Program-made: the position numbers and the translations under genes
Shown here: positions 1 to 7,970 of the stretch, piece by piece
Layout of the letters: every line of letters begins with the position of its first letter
Numbering within the stretch: position 1 is the first letter of the stretch
Notes under the pieces: generated by a model
Database searches by the model: none
What the model saw: only the letters and a program-made list of their open reading frames with translations
What the model was told of the DNA's origin: nothing
Source of the DNA: Woeseia sp037968755
GTDB taxonomy: Bacteria; Pseudomonadota; Gammaproteobacteria; Steroidobacterales; Woeseiaceae
Direction: 5' to 3'
NCBI GenBank assembly: GCA_037968755.1
Contig: JBBKWB010000014.1
Coordinates: forward strand, 1-32,316
Length of the DNA: 32,316 nt

Positions 1-1171
1 CGCCGTCGGTAGCACCCGTGCGTTGCATGATGCCATCGACGGCATCGTCCGGCAGGAATTTAAGTATCGGCGATTGCAGGCCATCGCGGCCCTTCGCAGT
101 TTCGTTGACTTTGATGTACGCAAGTCCTTTCGCGCCATAGCGACCGACGTATGCTGTGTACTCGTCGATTTCTTTGCGGCTCAATGATGCACCGCCCGGT
201 ACACACAACGCGGCAACGCGGCCTTCTTCGTCTTTCGCAGGGCCCGCGAACACCTTGAATTCCACCGAGCCCATCAGGTCGGATACTTCGATCAGCTCAA
301 GGTCGATACGCAGGTCCGGCTTGTCCGAACCGTATCGCTGCATCGCTTCCGCGTAAGGCATCCGCGGAAACGGCGCTGGCAACTCGATATCCATGGCGTC
401 CTGGAACAATTTGCGTACCAGGCCTTCCATTTGCTCAATTACCGCCGCTTCATCCACGAAACTCATTTCGATATCGAGCTGGGTGAATTCCGGTTGGCGA
501 TCGGCACGCAGATCTTCATCACGGAAGCAGCGCACGATCTGGTAGTAGCGATCCAGTCCCGACATCATCAGCAGCTGCTTGAATATCTGCGGTGACTGCG
601 GCAACGCGAAGAACTTACCGGGATGCGTGCGGCTTGGCACGATGTAGTCGCGAGCGCCTTCCGGCGTTGCGCGCGTCAGCATCGGCGTTTCCACGTCAAT
701 GTAGCCGTTGTCATCAAGAAAGTTGCGCATCGCGCGCGTCACTTTGTGACGCAAACGCAGGTTGTTCAGCATCGGCTCGCGACGCAAGTCGAGGTAGCGG
801 TACTTCAGGCGCAGCTCTTCGTTTGCCTGCTCGTCGTGATGAAACGGCGGGGTCTCTGCGTCGTTCAAGGTTGTAAGTTCACGACACAGCAGCTCAACTT
901 TGCCGGTTGGCATGTTCGGATTAACGGTGCCCTGGGGACGGTCGCGGACGAGGCCTTTGACCAGCAACACGTACTCTCCGCGAATGCGCTCAGCCTCGGC
1001 GAACATCTCCGGGCTGTCCGGATCAAACACGACCTGCAACAGGCCCTCGCGGTCACGCAGATCGACGAATATGACGCCACCGTGGTCGCGCCGGCGGTGT
1101 ACCCAGCCGGCGACCGTGACGTCCTGTCCGATCAGCGATTCATCAACCTTTCCGCAATAATGGCTACGCAT
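1..1171 (-). CDS. aspS: Aspartyl-tRNA synthetase, 3' end cut by window edge
   Basis: Class II aminoacyl-tRNA synthetase that charges tRNA with aspartate in the cytosol. About 390 N-terminal codons are present; the rest lies beyond base 1. The start ATG (1169-1171) gives MRSHYCG, the usual N-terminus of gammaproteobacterial AspRS. The OB-fold anticodon-binding domain comes first (GWVHRRRDHGG around residues 22-32), then the catalytic core with FALPQSPQ and motif 2, seen as FRDEDLRADRQPEFTQ (about 478-530). His30 and a glycine in PQGTVNPNM (about G81) match positions reported to make Pseudomonas AspRS non-discriminating, able to charge both tRNA-Asp and tRNA-Asn. The gene follows fmdB and the DUF502 gene on the same strand, a common proteobacterial order, but a 255-bp gap with a possible promoter precedes it. 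Confidence 0.97.
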   Translation of the reverse strand, partial: MRSHYCGKVDESLIGQDVTVAGWVHRRRDHGGVIFVDLRDREGLLQVVFDPDSPEMFAEAERIRGEYVLLVKGLVRDRPQGTVNPNMPTGKVELLCRELTTLNDAETPPFHHDEQANEELRLKYRYLDLRREPMLNNLRLRHKVTRAMRNFLDDNGYIDVETPMLTRATPEGARDYIVPSRTHPGKFFALPQSPQIFKQLLMMSGLDRYYQIVRCFRDEDLRADRQPEFTQLDIEMSFVDEAAVIEQMEGLVRKLFQDAMDIELPAPFPRMPYAEAMQRYGSDKPDLRIDLELIEVSDLMGSVEFKVFAGPAKDEEGRVAALCVPGGASLSRKEIDEYTAYVGRYGAKGLAYIKVNETAKGRDGLQSPILKFLPDDAVDGIMQRTGATDG

Positions 1172-1219
1172 GGTGTGTTCCGGGAAATTCGCGCGTAAAG
1201 CGCGGAAAAAAGAGGCGGA

Positions 1220-1248
1220 ATGGTACGGCCTGCTGCCCGGCTTCGCAA
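1220..1248 (-). promoter_or_regulatory. Possible sigma-70 promoter for aspS
   Basis: Read on the minus strand, TTGCGA (1243-1248) and TACCAT (1220-1225) are separated by exactly 17 bp, about 50 bp upstream of the aspS ATG. Each hexamer matches 4 of 6 consensus positions. The spacing and place are good but the elements are weak, so this is a candidate only. Confidence 0.33.
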
Positions 1249-1426
1249 GGCTGCGGAACGCTGGAAGTTGCTCAGAATCAATCTATTGTCGGTATTCGGC
1301 TGTAGGGCTCTGCAGACCGCGCATTTGCATGGCAACCGCAAAAAGCTGAAAGGACAAAGCTTGGAGAGACTATTATCAACGACGCCGCATTGACTGGCAC
1401 GCGCATTTCAAAGGCAATACCCGGAT

Positions 1427-2098
1427 TCAGTCTTTTTCTGAAGTCTTCGCAACGGGCTCGGCAGGCATGTCCAGCGGCAGCTCGCCTGTCGGGCCGCCCC
1501 GCCAGGTCGGCACCACTACGCCGAGGGAGATAATCATTCTCAGCGCCTCGTCGATTTGCATATCGAGTTCGATAGCGTCTTCCTTCGGCACCACGATAAT
1601 GAATCCCGAGGTCGGATTCGGCGTGGTCGGCACAAAGCAGCACACAACCTCAACGCCTGTGCGCCCCTGTATCTCACCCAGGCTGGTGCCGGTCTGGAAC
1701 GCCAGGCTGTAAATGCCCTTGCGCGGATACTCGACCATCATCACTTTTTTAAATGACTGCCCCGATGGTGAAAACACCACTTCAGCGAAATTCTTTGATG
1801 ACATGTAAATCGAGCGCACGATTGGAATGCGTTGCAACAGCGATTCCCAGACATTGACCATGCCGCGGCCAATAAAGTTTGCCGCCAGAACGCCGGTGAC
1901 CAGCACCAGCAGCACCGTCAATACCAAGCCTACGCCGGGCCCGCCGTACGGCAGCCACTGATCAGGGTGATATTGCGCCGGCAGCAAGTTGAGCGTCTTG
2001 TCCATTACGCCAATGACAAAACGCAGCAGAAAAAAGGTGATAGCGAGCGGCAACCACACCAGCAGGCCCGCCACAAAATAACGACGCAGGTTTTTCAT
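1427..2098 (-). CDS. DUF502 family inner-membrane protein
   Basis: A 223-residue membrane protein of the DUF502 family, whose biochemical role is unknown. It starts MKNLRRYFVAGLLVWLP and has two hydrophobic segments (about residues 8-30 and 54-77), followed by a soluble C-terminal part with the family-typical PTTPNPTSGF segment near residues 153-162. The frame stays open 69 codons further upstream, but that stretch runs through the repeat tail of the preceding fmdB gene and is a low-complexity shadow. The ATG at 2098 has an AGG-type ribosome binding site and fits the family start. It lies 28 bp after fmdB, so the two are probably co-transcribed. The fmdB-DUF502-aspS grouping is widespread in proteobacteria and suggests a housekeeping envelope role, but nothing more specific can be read from the sequence. 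Confidence 0.88.
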   Translation of the reverse strand: MKNLRRYFVAGLLVWLPLAITFFLLRFVIGVMDKTLNLLPAQYHPDQWLPYGGPGVGLVLTVLLVLVTGVLAANFIGRGMVNVWESLLQRIPIVRSIYMSSKNFAEVVFSPSGQSFKKVMMVEYPRKGIYSLAFQTGTSLGEIQGRTGVEVVCCFVPTTPNPTSGFIIVVPKEDAIELDMQIDEALRMIISLGVVVPTWRGGPTGELPLDMPAEPVAKTSEKD

Positions 2099-2126
2099 AA
2101 ACGGTACCTGGCCCGGGGATCGGACA

Positions 2127-2516
2127 TCAGTCGTTGGCGGCTTTGCTTGCGGTCTTGCTGTCTGACGAGCTTGTACTCTTCGTTTCGCTGGACGACTTGC
2201 TATCGCTGGAAGACTTGCTGTCGCCTGACGGTTTGCTATCGCTGGTCGCCTTGCTGTCGCCGGATGGCTTGCTGTCGCCCGCCGTCGTACTTTTCGCCGA
2301 CTCATTCTCGCTCTTGTGCACGTTGCGCTGGCCGTCTTTTTTGAAGTCGGTCTCGTACCAACCGCCGCCTTTGAGGCGAAAGTTCGGAGCTGAAATCAGT
2401 TTCTTTAATTCCGGCTTGCTGCACTCCGGGCAATCCACCAGTGGATCCTCACTCATTTTCTGCAACGCATCGAACGTGTGCGCACAACTCTTGCAGGCAT
2501 ACTCGTAAATCGGCAC
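2127..2516 (-). CDS. FmdB-type zinc-ribbon protein with low-complexity tail
   Basis: A 129-residue protein of the FmdB (putative regulatory) zinc-ribbon family. The first 45 residues are the domain itself: MPIYEY start, cysteine pairs C8-x2-C11 and C29-x2-C32 that should bind one zinc ion, and the conserved APNFRLKGGGWYETD segment after it. The start codon is GTG at 2516, with a GGAG ribosome binding site 8-9 bases upstream; a nearby ATG is out of frame. The last ~55 residues are Ser/Lys/Asp/Thr-rich and built from hexapeptides of the form (G/S)DSK(P/A/S)(S/T). Family members often have a polar tail here, but it is rarely so regularly repeated. The function is unknown; the family was named after a gene next to formamidase/amidase genes and is often described as regulatory without direct proof. 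Confidence 0.88.
   Translation of the reverse strand: MPIYEYACKSCAHTFDALQKMSEDPLVDCPECSKPELKKLISAPNFRLKGGGWYETDFKKDGQRNVHKSENESAKSTTAGDSKPSGDSKATSDSKPSGDSKSSSDSKSSSETKSTSSSDSKTASKAAND
2194..2283 (-). repeat. Five tandem 18-bp repeats inside the fmdB tail
   Basis: Five back-to-back 18-bp units (2194-2211, 2212-2229, 2230-2247, 2248-2265, 2266-2283), each containing TTGCT(A/G)TCGC on the plus strand. On the coding strand each unit gives one hexapeptide with a central DSK. Because the repeat has no stop codon in several frames, long false reading frames cross it on both strands. Confidence 0.85.
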
Positions 2517-2536
2517 GCATTATCTCCGTACAGGGC

Positions 2537-2561
2537 AAAGCCGGCACAGAGTTGCGCCGGC
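2537..2561 (-). terminator. Possible terminator after clpB
   Basis: Twenty bases downstream of the clpB stop, the minus strand reads GCCGGC, ten bases, GCCGGC, then TTT. The arms are perfect and could be extended by two pairs across one mismatch (CA/TG, loop ACTC). The T-run is short, so termination may be partial. It separates clpB from fmdB, whose start is 20-24 bp further on. Confidence 0.4.
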
Positions 2562-2580
2562 GGCTGCGATTATAGAAGCA

Positions 2581-5169
2581 TCAGGCCGCATTCTGGAACT
2601 CCAGCATTTGCGGACCGCCATCGCTGACCCCGATCTCGATCGTGTCGCCTGGCTTGAAGCGACCCTGCAGGATCTGCTGCGCCAGCGGATTCTCTACCTG
2701 TTGCTGGATTGCACGCTTCAGCGGCCGAGCACCGTACACCGGATCGAAGCCGGCCTCGGCGAGGCTGTCGCGGGCGGCGTCCGTCAGGGTAACGCGCATA
2801 TCTCGGTCAGCAAGGCGCTGCTGCAGGTAGCTCAGCTGGATATCCACGATCCGGCGGATGTGCTCGCGACCCAGCGGGTGGAACACAACAACATCGTCGA
2901 CACGGTTAATGAACTCCGGCCGAAAGTGCTGGCTCACCACCTCCATGACAGCCGTCTTCATTTCCTCATAGTTCTCGTCACCGGACAGTTCCTGGATCAT
3001 TTGTGAACCAAGATTCGAGGTCATCACGATCACCGTGTTGCGGAAATCTACGGTGCGGCCCTGGCCATCCGTCAATCGGCCATCATCCAGCACCTGCAAC
3101 AACACGTTGAATACATCGGGATGTGCTTTCTCAACTTCGTCCAGCAGAATCACTGAGTACGGGCGACGGCGCACGGCTTCCGTCAGGTAGCCGCCTTCTT
3201 CGTAGCCAACATAGCCCGGCGGCGCACCGATCAGGCGCGCAACCGAATGCTTCTCCATGAATTCCGACATGTCGATGCGCACCATTGCATCGTCCGTGTC
3301 GAACATGAAGTTGGCCAGCGCTTTGGTCAGTTCGGTCTTACCGACGCCAGTTGGGCCAAGGAACATGAAGGAGCCTATCGGCCGTTTCGGATCCGACAAG
3401 CCGGCACGAGAACGACGAATCGCGTTCGCAACTGCGGTGACTGCCTCTGTCTGGCCAATAACCCGTTCCTGCACAGCGTCTTCCATCTGCAGGAGTTTTT
3501 CCTTCTCGCCTTCGAGCATCTTCGAAACCGGTATGCCGGTCCAGCGCGACACAATTTCTGCGACCTCTTCTTCGGTCACGTTGTTGCGTAACAGCGTAGT
3601 CTCCTGGCCTTCCGCCTTGGATGCCGTCTCAAGCTGCTTCTCGAGTTCCGGGATACGACCGTATTGCAGCTCCGACATGCGCGCCAGATCGCCCGCGCGG
3701 TGTGCGGTTTCCAGCTCCTGCCGGGCACGCTCGATCTCTTCTTTAACGTGGGTCGTGCCTTGCATGGCCGCTTTCTCGGATTTCCAGATTTCTTCGAGGT
3801 CCGAGAACTGCTTTTCAAGATCGGCAAGCTGCGTTTCGAGGTCATCGAGACGCTTGCGCGAAGCATCATCGGATTCCTTTTTCAACGCTTCGCGCTCGAT
3901 CTTGAGCTGAATGATGCGCCGCTCGAGGCGATCCATCGCTTCCGGCTTGGAGTCGATCTCGATGCGTATACGCGACGCTGCCTCGTCGATCAGGTCGATC
4001 GCCTTGTCCGGCAATTTCCGGTCACTGATATAGCGATGCGAAAGTGTGGCGGCCGCAACGATAGCGGGGTCCGTGATCTCAACGCCGTGATGCACTTCGT
4101 AACGTTCTTTGAGCCCGCGCAGGATGGCGATCGTGTCTTCCACGGTCGGCTCTTGCACCAGCACTTTCTGAAAGCGACGCTCAAGCGCGGCGTCTTTCTC
4201 AAGGTACTTTCTGTACTCATCAAGGGTCGTGGCACCTACGCAATGCAGTTCGCCGCGCGCGAGCGCCGGTTTCAGCATGTTGCCCGCATCCATCGAGCCT
4301 TCGGCCTTGCCCGCGCCGACCACCGTGTGCAACTCGTCGATGAACAGAATGACCTGGCCTTCCTGCTTCGCGAGATCACTCAGCACTGCCTTCAGGCGCT
4401 CTTCGAACTCGCCGCGAAACTTGGCGCCAGCAATGAGCGAGCCCATGTCCAGCGACAGGATGCGTTTGTTGCGCAAGCCTTCCGGTATTTCGTTATTGAC
4501 GATGCGCTGGGCGAGGCCTTCGATGATCGCAGTCTTGCCGACACCGGGTTCGCCGATCAACACCGGGTTGTTCTTGGTGCGGCGTTGCAGAATCTGAATG
4601 GTGCGGCGAATTTCTTCATCGCGACCGATAATCGGATCAAGCTTGCCCTGCTCCGCGCGCTCGGTCAGGTCGATCGTGTACTTGTCCAGTGCCTGGCGCG
4701 TGTCTTCGGCATTCTGGTCGTTAACTTGCTGGCCACCGCGCAGTTCGTCGATCGATCGCTCAACAGCGCCGCGAATAGCGCCCGCCTGTTGCAGGATCTT
4801 CGCCAGCGGTGATTTGTCGTCGAGCGCCGCGAGCAAAAACAGCTCGCTGGAGATGAACTGGTCGTTGCGCTTTTGTGCGAGCTTGTCGGTGATATTCAGC
4901 AGCTTGCCGGTGTCATTGCTGAGGTGCACCTCGCCATCCGAACCTTCAACTTTCGGCAATCGGTCGAGCGCATCGCCGAGTTGCGAGCGCAGCAGATTAA
5001 CGTTAGCGCCCGCTTTGGTCAGCAAGCCACGCACCGAACCACCCTGCTGGTCCAGCAGCGCAATCATCACATGCACCGGTTCAATGAACTGGTGGTCCTG
5101 GCCAACAGCCAGCGACTGCGCGTCGGATAACGCCATCTGGAATTTGCTGGTCAGTTTGTCCATTCGCAT
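2581..5169 (-). CDS. clpB: ATP-dependent disaggregase ClpB (Hsp104 family)
   Basis: Hexameric AAA+ chaperone that, with DnaK/DnaJ/GrpE, pulls polypeptides out of aggregates after heat stress. The 862 residues match the usual length (E. coli 857). Order of parts: Clp N-domain (residues 1-145), first AAA+ module with Walker A GEPGVGKT (206-213) and Walker B VILFIDE, a charged coiled-coil middle domain (about 400-525) that distinguishes ClpB from ClpA and ClpC, then the second AAA+ module with GPTGVGKT (about 605-612) and VILLDEVEKAH, and the C-terminal domain. The start at 5169 (MRMDKLTSKFQ) aligns with E. coli MRLDRLTNKFQ and has AAGGG upstream; an in-frame ATG two codons later is the alternative. 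A sigma-32-like promoter sits just upstream. No ClpP-binding loop is expected in ClpB and none was noted. Confidence 0.98.
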   Translation of the reverse strand: MRMDKLTSKFQMALSDAQSLAVGQDHQFIEPVHVMIALLDQQGGSVRGLLTKAGANVNLLRSQLGDALDRLPKVEGSDGEVHLSNDTGKLLNITDKLAQKRNDQFISSELFLLAALDDKSPLAKILQQAGAIRGAVERSIDELRGGQQVNDQNAEDTRQALDKYTIDLTERAEQGKLDPIIGRDEEIRRTIQILQRRTKNNPVLIGEPGVGKTAIIEGLAQRIVNNEIPEGLRNKRILSLDMGSLIAGAKFRGEFEERLKAVLSDLAKQEGQVILFIDELHTVVGAGKAEGSMDAGNMLKPALARGELHCVGATTLDEYRKYLEKDAALERRFQKVLVQEPTVEDTIAILRGLKERYEVHHGVEITDPAIVAAATLSHRYISDRKLPDKAIDLIDEAASRIRIEIDSKPEAMDRLERRIIQLKIEREALKKESDDASRKRLDDLETQLADLEKQFSDLEEIWKSEKAAMQGTTHVKEEIERARQELETAHRAGDLARMSELQYGRIPELEKQLETASKAEGQETTLLRNNVTEEEVAEIVSRWTGIPVSKMLEGEKEKLLQMEDAVQERVIGQTEAVTAVANAIRRSRAGLSDPKRPIGSFMFLGPTGVGKTELTKALANFMFDTDDAMVRIDMSEFMEKHSVARLIGAPPGYVGYEEGGYLTEAVRRRPYSVILLDEVEKAHPDVFNVLLQVLDDGRLTDGQGRTVDFRNTVIVMTSNLGSQMIQELSGDENYEEMKTAVMEVVSQHFRPEFINRVDDVVVFHPLGREHIRRIVDIQLSYLQQRLADRDMRVTLTDAARDSLAEAGFDPVYGARPLKRAIQQQVENPLAQQILQGRFKPGDTIEIGVSDGGPQMLEFQNAA

Positions 5170-5207
5170 AACGGATACCCTTGGTGAACATTCAGAACTC
5201 GCTCATA

Positions 5208-5234
5208 AATTGCGGCGCGAACGCACTTTTCAAG
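5208..5234 (-). promoter_or_regulatory. Sigma-32-like heat-shock promoter of clpB
   Basis: On the minus strand CTTGAAA (5228-5234) is a perfect sigma-32 -35 element. It is followed after 12 bp by CCGCAATT (5208-5215), close to the -10 consensus CCCCATNT. The spacing lies in the known 11-16 bp range and would give a leader of about 30 bases before the clpB ATG. This agrees with the heat-shock control of clpB in other proteobacteria. Confidence 0.7.
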
Positions 5235-5374
5235 CATGCGGCTGATTATTGTTGCGCTGGCCAGATGCCGGCCTCACATACTGAAAGCGAGGGCGCGTGA
5301 CTTTGCTTGTTGGAAGTCCCGCGCGACACGCTCAATGCGCCGATTGTGCAACCCTGCCTTTCGCTGCCCTCGCC

Positions 5375-6106
5375 TCAGGGCCGGCGCATGATGAAGCTCG
5401 CCATACGCCCACACGGGCCGTCACGACGATAGGAATAAAATGTGTCTCGCTCGGCGAACGTACAACGCCCGCCGCCATACAGCTTGGTCACGCCAATATA
5501 CTGAAGCCGCTGGCGTGCCAGCTGGTAAAGGTCGGCCTGCCAGCGACCGTGATCATTGGGTACGAAACAGGCCGCTGCCGCGCTGTCGTGCGCTACGTAC
5601 GCATCGCGGACCTCTGTGCCCACCTCGAACGCCGCTTGTGAAATCGCAGGACCGAACCAGGCGAGTAGCTCCTCCGGCTGGCCAAGGGGCGCAACCGCTG
5701 CTTCCAGAACGCCAGCCAGCAGCCCGCGCCAGCCAGCATGGGCTGCACCGACAGCGGCGCCATCAGTGCGCGCAAACAGCACCGGCAGGCAATCAGCCGT
5801 CAGCACAGCGCAGACGACGCCCGCCTCGTCCGTGACGGCGGCGTCCGCCTCCGGATTCTGTTGCGGGTTCGGCATGCTTGCGACGGCTGTACCGTGCACT
5901 TGTTGTAGCCATTGCGGTTCCGCAGGCAAACGGCAAAGCTCGCGAATTCTCCGGCGATTCTCGGTAACGGCGAGCGGATTGTCATCGACATGCATGCCAA
6001 GATTCATCGACTCATAAGGCCCGGCGCTCACGCCACCGGAGCGCAAGGTGCTACCGGCCAGCACGTTGGCTGGTGCCGGCCAGTCGGCGCGCAGCCAATC
6101 AGTCAT
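5375..6106 (-). CDS. pgeF: PgeF/YfiH family purine nucleoside phosphorylase (peptidoglycan editing factor)
   Basis: Member of the multicopper-like YfiH/DUF152 family. E. coli PgeF helps keep L-serine out of the L-alanine position of peptidoglycan precursors, and homologues (human LACC1/FAMIN and relatives) act as purine nucleoside phosphorylases or adenosine deaminases. The 243-residue product has the same length as E. coli YfiH. The metal site is intact: H71 in QQVHG, C106 in TADCLPVLF and H123 in AHAGWRG. The start at 6106 (MTDWLRADWP) overlaps the rluD stop by 8 bp (ATGACTGA), indicating translational coupling; a start seven codons upstream is also open but less likely. rluD-pgeF followed by clpB with its own promoter is the order found in E. 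coli. Confidence 0.93.
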   Translation of the reverse strand: MTDWLRADWPAPANVLAGSTLRSGGVSAGPYESMNLGMHVDDNPLAVTENRRRIRELCRLPAEPQWLQQVHGTAVASMPNPQQNPEADAAVTDEAGVVCAVLTADCLPVLFARTDGAAVGAAHAGWRGLLAGVLEAAVAPLGQPEELLAWFGPAISQAAFEVGTEVRDAYVAHDSAAAACFVPNDHGRWQADLYQLARQRLQYIGVTKLYGGGRCTFAERDTFYSYRRDGPCGRMASFIMRRP

Positions 6107-7061
6107 CGCTGCGCATCGCGGCGGCATGTCGACGAAGTGCTGTCAGCAACAGCGTAAAGTCCTCCGGTACCGCTACCTTGAATTCAAGCTCTTCGCTGTT
6201 GACCGGGTGCTTGAAAACCAGTCGGGTTGCGCACAACGCCTGACGCCGGAACCCCCGCAAGACGTCGGCCAGGGCTTCGTCGCCACCGCGCGGCAATGCC
6301 AGCCGACCGCCGTAGACCTGGTCCCCTACCAACTGGTGACGCCGGTGCGCCATGTGCACGCGAATCTGGTGGGTCCGGCCTGTTTCAAGTTTCACGCTTA
6401 TATAGGTGTGCGCCGCAAAGCGTTCGATGACCCGGAAATGGGTGACCGCCGGCTTGCCATCTGACTGCACGCTCATGCGCAAGCGATCCACCGGGTGCCG
6501 CTTGATCGGCGCATCAACGCTGCCACCAGCGGTCAGCACACCATTGCAGACCGCCTCGTAATGACGATCGATTTCACGCTCGGCCAGCATGCGGGTCAGC
6601 GCCGTATGCGCGGTCAGTGTCTTACCCACCAGTAGCAAGCCGCTGGTGTCCTTGTCGAGGCGATGCACAATACCGGCGCGCGGCAGGTCAACGAGCCCGG
6701 CAGCATGGTGCAGCAGGCCATTCATCAGGGTGCCGTGCAGATTGCCGGCGCCCGGGTGGACGACAAGTCCAGCGGGCTTGTTAATGACCAGGAGGTCGGC
6801 GTCCTCGAACACCACATCCAGCTCCAGCGGCTCAGCCTTGCTGGTGACTGCGGGCTCGGCAACTGGCGTGAGCTGCACGGACTCCCCGCCAATGACGGTA
6901 TCCCGGGGCCGGCGGGCTTCGCCATCCACGGTGACGTGGCCTTTCTTGAGCCATTGCGTCAGGCGGCTGCGAGAGTACTCGGGAAACATCTGCGCCAGTG
7001 CCTGGTCTAACCGTCGACCGGCCAGATCAAACGGTATGGTCTGGATTTGGGGTTCGTTCAT
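6099..7061 (-). CDS. rluD: 23S rRNA pseudouridine synthase RluD
   Basis: RluA-family pseudouridine synthase; RluD modifies U1911, U1915 and U1917 in helix 69 of 23S rRNA, at the subunit interface. The 320-residue protein has an N-terminal S4 RNA-binding domain (about residues 17-75: RRLDQALAQMFP, SRSRLTQWLKKG) followed by the catalytic domain with HRLDKDTSG (133-141), in which D136 is the expected catalytic aspartate, and LETGRTHQIRVH in the C-terminal half. The start at 7061 has GGAG 12 bases upstream. It is divergent from bamD across 109 bp, as in E. coli (bamD/yfiO <-> rluD), which separates it from other RluA-family members such as RluC. Confidence 0.94.
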   Translation of the reverse strand: MNEPQIQTIPFDLAGRRLDQALAQMFPEYSRSRLTQWLKKGHVTVDGEARRPRDTVIGGESVQLTPVAEPAVTSKAEPLELDVVFEDADLLVINKPAGLVVHPGAGNLHGTLMNGLLHHAAGLVDLPRAGIVHRLDKDTSGLLLVGKTLTAHTALTRMLAEREIDRHYEAVCNGVLTAGGSVDAPIKRHPVDRLRMSVQSDGKPAVTHFRVIERFAAHTYISVKLETGRTHQIRVHMAHRRHQLVGDQVYGGRLALPRGGDEALADVLRGFRRQALCATRLVFKHPVNSEELEFKVAVPEDFTLLLTALRRHAAAMRSDD

Positions 7062-7103
7062 GTGGCAATTGCGCCTCCGGGCCGGAATCCGCAGAGTTTA
7101 CGG

Positions 7104-7109
7104 TATACT
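7104..7109 (+). promoter_or_regulatory. Possible -10 element between rluD and bamD
   Basis: TATACT lies in the 109-bp divergent gap, 61 bp before the bamD ATG, and is the best -10 hexamer there. No convincing -35 element is seen at 16-18 bp. The GTATAC core is palindromic, so it could serve either direction. Confidence 0.3.
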
Positions 7110-7170
7110 CGCCGCTTTTGAGCGCCCGGTCGCCTGCACGGCGGTCGTCACAGCACAGGTTTCTGCATAA

Positions 7171-7956
7171 ATGAGTCGTTTTCCATCGTTTGTTATTCGC
7201 CCGACGTCCGGCCGATTTGTCCGCCTGGCGCTGGCCGCCGCGATCGCCGGCCTGCTGCTGTCTGGCTGTGCCGGCAAGGACGAGCGGGACGACACACTGA
7301 TCAATAATATCTCGCGCGCCTACGATACGGCGCAGGCATCAATGCGCTCCAAGAACTATCGACGCGCTATCCAGATATTCGAGAACCTGCAGGCGCGCTT
7401 TCCGTTCAGTGATCTTTCCAAGCAGATTCAGCTGGAACTGATGTACGCCTATTACAAGAGTGGTCAGCAGGATCAGGCCATCGATGCTGCCGATCAGTTC
7501 ATGCGGGAAAACCCGACACATGAGCGGGTCGACTATGCGTTGTACGTCAAAGCGTTGGCGTATTTCGAACGCGACCCCGGAATACTGGAGCGTGCATTTA
7601 AGCGCGACGTTACCCGCCGCCCGCCGCGCGACGGCACCCTGGCGTTCTCGCTGTTAAAGCGCCTTGTTGACCGTTATCCGGCAAGCCCGTATGCACCGGA
7701 TGCAGAACAGCGGATGGTGTACCTGAAGAATCGCCTGGCCGCGTATGAAAATAATGTGGCGCGTTTCTATATACGCCAGGGTGCTTACGTAGCTGCGCTA
7801 AATCGCGCCAAGAATTCGCTTGAAGAATACAATGGCGCTGATAGCTCGAAAGACACGCTGGATATCATGATCGAGGCCTACGAAGGCCTGGGCATGGCCG
7901 ATCTCGCCGCGGATATTCGCAAGGTTCGCAACAGCAACTTCCCCAGCGGCGACTAG
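7171..7956 (+). CDS. bamD: Outer-membrane assembly lipoprotein BamD
   Basis: Essential lipoprotein of the BAM complex, which inserts beta-barrel proteins into the outer membrane; it works on the periplasmic face with BamA. The 261-residue precursor has a lipoprotein signal ending in the lipobox LLLSGC, with C33 as the lipidated cysteine. The mature part is made of TPR-like helices (SKNYRRAIQIFENLQARFPF, AYYKSGQQDQAIDAADQFMR and further copies) and carries the family-typical RRPPRDGT region near residues 149-156. It is divergent from rluD and converges with nadE, with only 14 bp between the two stop codons. The ribosome binding site is weak (ACAGG). Confidence 0.95.
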   Translation: MSRFPSFVIRPTSGRFVRLALAAAIAGLLLSGCAGKDERDDTLINNISRAYDTAQASMRSKNYRRAIQIFENLQARFPFSDLSKQIQLELMYAYYKSGQQDQAIDAADQFMRENPTHERVDYALYVKALAYFERDPGILERAFKRDVTRRPPRDGTLAFSLLKRLVDRYPASPYAPDAEQRMVYLKNRLAAYENNVARFYIRQGAYVAALNRAKNSLEEYNGADSSKDTLDIMIEAYEGLGMADLAADIRKVRNSNFPSGD

Positions 7957-7970
7957 TTCGCTGGCCCTGG

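Noticed and set aside
1341..1365. AAGCT / AGCTT inverted repeat with TTTT after the DUF502 gene
   Set aside because: Only a 5-bp AT-rich stem; too weak to call a terminator.
2099..2305. In-frame 69-codon N-terminal extension of the DUF502 protein
   Set aside because: It is the fmdB tandem repeat read in another frame; the family start is MKNLRRYF at 2098.
3664..4812. Long plus-strand open frame (382 codons) opposite clpB
   Set aside because: Lies entirely within a perfectly conserved clpB on the other strand, has no family features, and similar antisense frames are common in GC-rich coding DNA.
5287..5373. Long-range inverted repeat GCGAGGGC / GCCCTCGC between clpB and pgeF
   Set aside because: Arms are only 8 bp and 71 bp apart, with no T-run; likely chance in GC-rich DNA.
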